Source: Chelonoidis abingdonii
Taxonomy: Eukaryota; Chordata; Testudines; Testudinidae
NCBI RefSeq assembly: GCF_003597395.2
Contig: NC_133773.1
Span: forward strand, 66,055,388 to 66,119,387
DNA length: 64,000 nucleotides
Direction of reading: 5' to 3'
Positions within the stretch are counted from its first letter, which is position 1. Each line of letters opens with the position of its first letter. Of the stretch, positions 59,140-64,000 are shown one piece after another. The translations under genes and the position numbers were made by a program. The notes beneath the pieces are model-generated. The model saw only the letters and a list, made by a program, of their open reading frames with translations, did no database searches and was not told where the DNA came from.

Positions 59140-60440
59140 GTGTGTCCACACAGCAAAGCAGTGCAAGCCAACTCAAGCTATTTTGAACCCAGCTAGTGTG
59201 AGTAATAATAGCAGTGAAGACAGTGTTGTGGTAATATAGCCTCCCAGTCCCAGACCTGAACTTTAGCGTCCACAATCTGGTCCTGTCCCAAACCTGGACT
59301 TTAGCGTCCAAAATCTGGGGGCTTACCTGAAACTCCCCCAAGCTCACTACCAGCTTGGATATTCTCGCTGCCACCAGATCAGGAACTGATGGGGCCTGAT
59401 CCCCCCTTTTCTTCTGGTCCAGGAGCCTTCCTGGGGGACACCCAATTCCAAATCTTGGATGCTAAAAGCAGGGGAAAAAATCCTTCCCCCCCTCCTTCCA
59501 CAGGTTGCAAGAACGTTTTTCATGTTCCAAGGAGTTAAGCGTTCTACTACCTCAGGAACAATGAGATGCAAATACCACAGCTTGGCTTTGCTTCCCGTGC
59601 CGCCTTCCCGTGAGGGAGACAGATACCTGATACAGAGGTGATTCTTTTTCTCTTTCCCGTAGCCTGCTCTTTCCCTGAAGAACATAGGAAATAGCCCACA
59701 GCCTGGCTGTTCCCTTCCCTTTGCTCCCTAGGAAAGAAACTTCCCACGTTTAAAAGAAAAGTTTAAGATATATAAAAAAATAAAGAAGAAAATATAAAAC
59801 AATAATGTTGCAATTAAGAACTCATACGGTCATGACTTATAAGAATGAAGAAAAGTCTGATTTAAACGATACGTTAACGTCCAACATCCACATACATTAA
59901 TCAACAAGTCATCATAGCCGAATTGCTTTGGGTTCTGTGTCTCAGATGTGTAGGAGACACTTGGAGATTGAATGCATTTTAGAGGAAGGCGTTGTTACAT
60001 CCCAGCCGAAAAAACAACAAAAGACACAGCAGTCATCTATTCGTGAAATCAAAGTCCTCTGCGAGTGCTTGGGGGGTTGTGTAGCTCGAGACTTGTGGTA
60101 TGATATGTGATAGGAGGAGTTGTAGGAGGAACTGTGTACTCACAGCCAGTGAAAACATAAAAAGCCTGAGTATCCAATTCTCCGCCTGACTTTAAACAAT
60201 CCAGTTCTCTGATTGGTCCTCTGGTCAGGTGTTTGGTTACCCTTTCCAGGTAAAAGAAACTTAACCCTTACCTTACCTATCTATTTATGACAAGTGTAGC
60301 ACGGGCTAATGAGCAGAATACTTACCCAGGGTCCATGCTGACCTTGTGCCATATATGCTGAAGCCCCTTCTGTGCTGTTTTCACTGCTACTGTTACTCAT
60401 GCTAGCTGGATTCAAACTAGCATGGCTGGATATACCATAA
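59140..60440. mobile_element. MITE split by LTR insertion
   Basis: The left half (59140-59230) contains 'gaacccagctagtgtgagta' and 'ataatagcagtgaagacag'. The right half (60294-60440) contains the inverse 'ttttcactgctactgttact' and 'catgctagctggattcaaac'. These arms are inverted repeats of one MITE, now separated by about 1.06 kb of LTR-family sequence. Confidence 0.65.
59231..60292 (-). mobile_element. LTR copy 4 with leader, minus strand
   Basis: On the minus strand the LTR starts TGTCATAAATAGATAGG at 60292. It runs to about 59376, with a promoter region 'ttttatatatc' near 59775 and the GGTGGCAGCGA motif at about 59376-59366. About 135 bp of leader continues to 59231. The leader contains a tandem pair of 'gaactttagcgtccacaatc'/'ggactttagcgtccaaaatc' blocks. 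No internal genes are present. It has the longest LTR of the four copies. Confidence 0.78.
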
Positions 60441-61076
60441 AGGACGTGGATTATGAAGAATCCCCAATCTGGTTATTTCAAATTGTCCACTTCATTTTTT
60501 CTAGGACCTTCCTTGAAAAGTGCTGGCCACTATCAGAGATAATCTACCAGACTTGGTGTCCACTGGTCTGATCTGATCTGGCAATTCAATCATGTTTTAA
60601 AGGTTACAGGAATGTGTAAATGGAAGCAGTGGTGTCCTCCTGGATCTGTAGGGCCTGAAATAATAGCTGAGTGGCGTGAACTGCCCTTTTCATCTTAATG
60701 GGATATTGACTGAACTTTGAAGACAAAAACTTAAATTTCAACACTATTCCACTGTTGATCATTTTATCCTGTAATCCTAAATTGCTTTACATGCCTCTTT
60801 AGAGGATCAAGGCCCCAAATGTCTCATATCTAGTTGCTAAAATTCTCCTCATCTTCCCTCAATTATTTCTGCAATGTAGCTATGTTGTCAGTCCAAAAAC
60901 CTGTGGTATATCAAATGCTGAAAATATGGTTGAATTTTAAAATTTCAAAATTAATATGAAAATAAATGTTTGTTGTACTGCTCTTACCATCTGTTTTCAC
61001 ATTTAATTTGTTAGAAAACCCAATTTTTAATTCAATGACATTGTCACTGAATGAAATTCAGTCTTCTGCATTAAAG
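60441..61076. other. Intronic stretch, nothing recognised
   Basis: AT-rich sequence between two transposons. Confidence 0.5.
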
Positions 61077-61086
61077 ATTCCAGGGA

Positions 61087-62126
61087 AGGGTGACCATGTG
61101 TCCAGTTTTTGACTGGATGGTTCTGGTTGAAAAGGGATCCTGGCAGCTCCAGTCAGCACCGTTGACTGTCTGGTTGGCAGCGCTGTGCAGCTCCCTACTA
61201 CCCTCCATGCTGTGTGGCTCCCGGGAAGCATTTTGGCTCCTACACGTAGGGGTAGTCAGGGGACTCTGCATGCTGCTGCTGCCCCCACCCCAAGTACTGC
61301 CCCCACAGCCCTGATTGGCTGGGAACAGTGGCCAAAGGGAGCTATGGGGGCAGTGCCTGCAGATGGGGCAGCAGCATGCCAGTGCACAGAGCTGCATGGC
61401 CATGCCTCGGTGTGGGAGCTGGAGGGGGGACGTGCCGGCTGCTTCCAGGACCTCTCTCTGACCCCCCGCCCCAGCCCTGATCTCCCTCGCACCCTTTAAA
61501 CCCCTCAGTCCCAACCCAGAGCACCCTCCAACACTCCAAACCCCTCATCTCCAGCCCCGCATCAGAGTTTGCACACCCAGCCAGAGTCTTCATCCCCCGC
61601 ACCACTTCCCCAGCCCAGAGCCCCCTTCTGCACTCCAAACCCCTCATCCTCAGCCCCACACCAGAGTCTGCACCCCCCCCCAGTCCAGAGCCCCCCTGCC
61701 CTCCAACCCCCTGACCCAGACCTGATCCCCTCCGAACCTCTTGGTCTTACCTGGAGCACCTACTACACCCCAATCTCATCCCCGCCCACTCAAGCCGGTT
61801 TCTCCTCCCACACACCAACCCTCTGTCTCAGCCCGAGCCCCCTCCCATATTCAAATCCTCTCTCCACCCCCCAGCCCTTCTCTGCATCCCAAACCCTCAT
61901 TCCTGACCCACCCCAAGCCCGTACCCTAGCTGGAGCCTCATTCCCTCCCACACAGCCCCCTGAGCCAGTCCAGTGAAATGAGCGAGTGAGTGAAGGTGTG
62001 GGAGATTAGTATGGGAGAGAATGGAGTGAGCAGGAGGGCAGCTTGGAGAAGGCGGGCATGGGTGGGGCCTCAGAGGAGGGCAGGCCAAGTGTTTTTGTTT
62101 TGTGCCAGTAGAAAGTTGGCAGCTCT
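61087..62126. mobile_element. DNA transposon flanked by 10-bp direct repeats
   Basis: The left end is AGGGTGACCATGTGTCC and the right end is AAAGTTGGCAGCTCT, which inverted gives AGAGCTGCCAAC, a weak terminal inverted repeat. ATTCCAGGGA occurs exactly at 61077-61086 and 62127-62136. The 1040-bp interior is GC-rich with a 99-bp tandem pair and no recognisable transposase. A 10-bp duplication is longer than hAT (8) and would suit a Mutator-like element, but this is not proven. Confidence 0.75.
61500..61700. repeat. 99-bp tandem duplication
   Basis: The word 'cactccaaacccctcatc' occurs at 61532 and 61631, with similar flanking 'cagagtttgcac'/'cagagtctgcac'. This gives two imperfect units with a 99-bp period, inside the C-rich transposon. 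Confidence 0.75.
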
Positions 62127-62318
62127 ATTCCAGGGATTTAGCCATAGAACTGATGTCCGTTTGTGCTGACACATAGGCTGTTTCTCCCCTTTTAGGAGTC
62201 CTGCATTAATCATTGCATGTTAACTGCTTTTCTAAATAACGTGAGTTAAAACAAGTATTACTTTGGGGAAGTTCTATGACTTGTATGCAGATATCTCCTA
62301 TATATCGTTTCCTGTATG

Positions 62319-62389
62319 GCTAGGTCCTACCAAATTCGTGTCATAGATTTAAAAATCTGAAATTTCATGATTTCGCTATTTAAATCTGA
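62319..62389. mobile_element. hAT-like element fragment, interrupted
   Basis: 'ctaggtcctaccaaattc' followed by 'gatttcgctatttaaatctg' resembles the left part of a reptilian hAT-like repeat. A Harbinger relative begins at 62390, and the continuation of this element is not visible in the window. Confidence 0.5.
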
Positions 62390-62668
62390 GGCTCTGCTAC
62401 ACTGGAGAGTTGCACGCTGGTGGTGGTTACAGGCTCAACTTACTCACCGTCTCACACTTGCAAGGCACACCAGCGCTGCACTCCCTGGCTGGTGCTGGCT
62501 TGACTCCTGCTCTGCCTGGGGTATAAGTATGCACCGCTGGTGATGCAACGCTGCTCCCAAGTGTCTCAAAAGTGCTGTAATTGGCCTCCAGGTATTCGGA
62601 GGTCCCAGAATGCCTGTTCAGCCCTCTGCTGTTTTTTGTGTAACTCGGGCTCCGAGCTGCTTATCTAA

Positions 62669-63672
62669 GGCCAGTCTACACTGCCATTTAAATCGTTTAA
62701 TGGCCGTATACCGATTTACGCTGTCCTTCACATGACGTCGTCATTAATATCGATTTACGCCTCCTTAAATCGATTTCGGAACTCTCCCAAACAGAGAGTA
62801 GCGCTAATTCGATAGTGATAACTCGGATTAGGTGCGTTGACGAAATCGACGTTATTGGCTCCGCGGTATCCCAGAGTGCACACTGACCGCTCTGGACACA
62901 ATCTGAACTCGGATGCACCGGGCAGGTAAACAGGAAAAAGCCCCGCGAACTTGAATTACTTTCTGCTGTCCAGCGTGGCTCTGATCAGCACGGCTGCATG
63001 CAGTCTCAAATCCAAAAGAGCTCCCATGGACCGTACGGAGATACTAGTCTGATCGTGTATGGGGAGACAAATCTGTTGTATCCTTCTCCGTTACAGAACA
63101 CGAATGCAAAGCGTTTGAATAAAACTGCAGGATACACAGCCTGCATGACAAGCGTAACGGAGCCAGAGACTCAAATGGACGCTATGAAGAGGAGGGGGTA
63201 CTGAGGACTCCTCATCCCACAGCCATAGCAGTCTCTAAAATTATTTCCATTGGCTGATCCAAATGTCTGTAGGTTCAAACACATGTCTGGCGGGTTCAGG
63301 ACAGCTCCTCAGTTTATTCCCCCCCCACACCAAGTGAAAAAAAGGGAAAGATTGCTGTTGCTATGGCTGTTTGCTCAATGCACTCTGCGAAAAGGCGCCA
63401 AAGGTGTCTGCATGCCTTCCAAAAGGGAGTGAGGCTGTACCCAGCACACTCGGGCAATGTTTCTGCCCACAGCACTGTGCTTCAACACGAAGTGGGAACT
63501 ATGATAGCTGAGGAACACTACCCACGTGCACCGTCCTTAAATCGATGGTAGCACTTGACCAGGACGCAACAATCGATTTGTGATTTCACTGTGGACGCGA
63601 AACCCGATTTATAACATCGTTTGTAATATCGTTTTAAACTACTTCGAATTATCGTGCAGTGTAGACGTAGCC
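62669..63672. mobile_element. Harbinger-like transposon with TAA target duplication
   Basis: The left end GGCCAGTCTACACTGCC and right end GCAGTGTAGACGTAGCC are inverted repeats. TAA flanks at 62666-62668 and 63673-63675, the 3-bp signature of PIF/Harbinger. Subterminal regions have repeated 'aaatcgattt'-like words. The 1004-bp interior contains a relic reading KRAPWT followed by decayed sequence and VCRFKHMSGG, suggestive of a Myb/SANT-like gene remnant. It is nested in the copy starting at 62390. Confidence 0.78.
62998..63300 (+). pseudogene. Possible Myb/SANT-like gene relic in Harbinger-like element
   Basis: MQSQIQKSSHGPYGDTSLI in one frame overlaps a KRAPWT reading in another (about 63013). 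By resemblance to Harbinger accessory proteins, which often start with a basic leader followed by PWT and a tryptophan-containing helix, this may be the start of such a gene. Stops and frameshifts prevent any firm statement. Confidence 0.35.
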
Positions 63673-64000
63673 TAAAAACAAACACAGCTCTGCTCAGAAG
63701 AGGCAGGCAGGGATTTCCTTTGAATGTTCACAGTTTGCTGAGGAGAGAAGCAACACAGCGGGGAGAGGAGAGTCCGTTTTGGAGCAGCTGCTATCTGGTC
63801 TGAAGCTATTTGCATTTAGTGAAGTAGATTAGGCGTGGGGAAGAGGTCGAAATTCTAAAATGATTGACGTTGGTGCTGTGTATCTTCCAGTCCTCAAACT
63901 TGCGAGGCAGGAGCTGACACAGTGTCAGCTCCAAAATCCACTCTCTCTGTCTCCCCACACTCCCTGTCACACTCCACCCACCCACTTTTTGAAAGCACGT

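Larger units (their letters stand above)
62390..64000. mobile_element. Harbinger relative of 37321 element, right edge of window
   Basis: Starts GGCTCTGCTACACTGG and shows 'caccagcgctgcactccctg', 'tgatgcaacgctgctc' and 'ttggcctccaggtattcgg'. These are the same blocks in the same order as 37340-37545, so it is a second copy of that Harbinger family. It is interrupted at 62669-63672 and continues to the window end, truncated there. No Myb or transposase block was recognised in the visible part. Confidence 0.72.

Noticed and set aside
61071..61976. Open frames of 104-147 codons in both strands
   Set aside because: The sequence is within the C-rich transposon at 61087-62126. The peptides are proline-rich and low in complexity.

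Overview
The window is vertebrate nuclear DNA, most likely from a turtle. It carries three spliced exons of one host gene on the + strand, separated by long AT-rich introns. The introns are packed with interspersed repeats typical of slow-evolving sauropsid genomes: a CR1 tail, L3/CR1-like and L1-like LINE remnants, MIR, a DIRS element, a Penelope-like element, one LTR family in both orientations, and many PIF/Harbinger, hAT and mariner/Tigger-type DNA transposons. The turtle assignment rests on recognising these repeat families by eye and is an inference. Nothing bacterial, viral or plasmid-like was seen.

Host gene: exons at 19930-20000, 31106-31162 and 55481-55564 join in frame with consensus splice sites. 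They encode about 70 residues of the N-terminal end of RAPGEF2 (PDZ-GEF1), leading into its first cyclic-nucleotide-binding-like domain. The upstream and downstream exons lie outside the window, so essentially everything else is intron.

Layout: 1-19929 (upstream intron) holds DIRS pieces, two hAT-like elements, an L1-like LINE, a Tigger-like MITE, a reverse-oriented LTR, a Penelope-like element, an L3/CR1-like LINE and small MITEs. 20001-31105 holds a nested hAT pair with a large palindrome, a possible tRNA-derived SINE, Tigger-type elements, a hAT with a perfect 8-bp target duplication, a Penelope tail and a MIR. 31163-55480 holds a three-layer nest: an LTR element (36695-42600) is split by a roughly 4-kb Harbinger transposon (37321-42276) with recognisable Myb/SANT and HARBI1-type transposase remnants, and the Harbinger is itself split by a second LTR of the same family (38347-39295). 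This intron also has a CR1 tail and three hAT MITEs. 55565-64000 holds a MITE split by a fourth LTR copy, an element flanked by 10-bp direct repeats, and a second nest at the right edge (a hAT-like fragment, then a Harbinger relative, then a TAA-flanked element).

Every transposon coding region seen is broken by stops, frameshifts or deletions. The only intact coding sequence is the three RAPGEF2 exons. No wholly new system was found; the most notable material is the nesting, several exactly dated insertion boundaries, and tandem or inverted repeats inside the DNA transposons. No alignment or database search was run.
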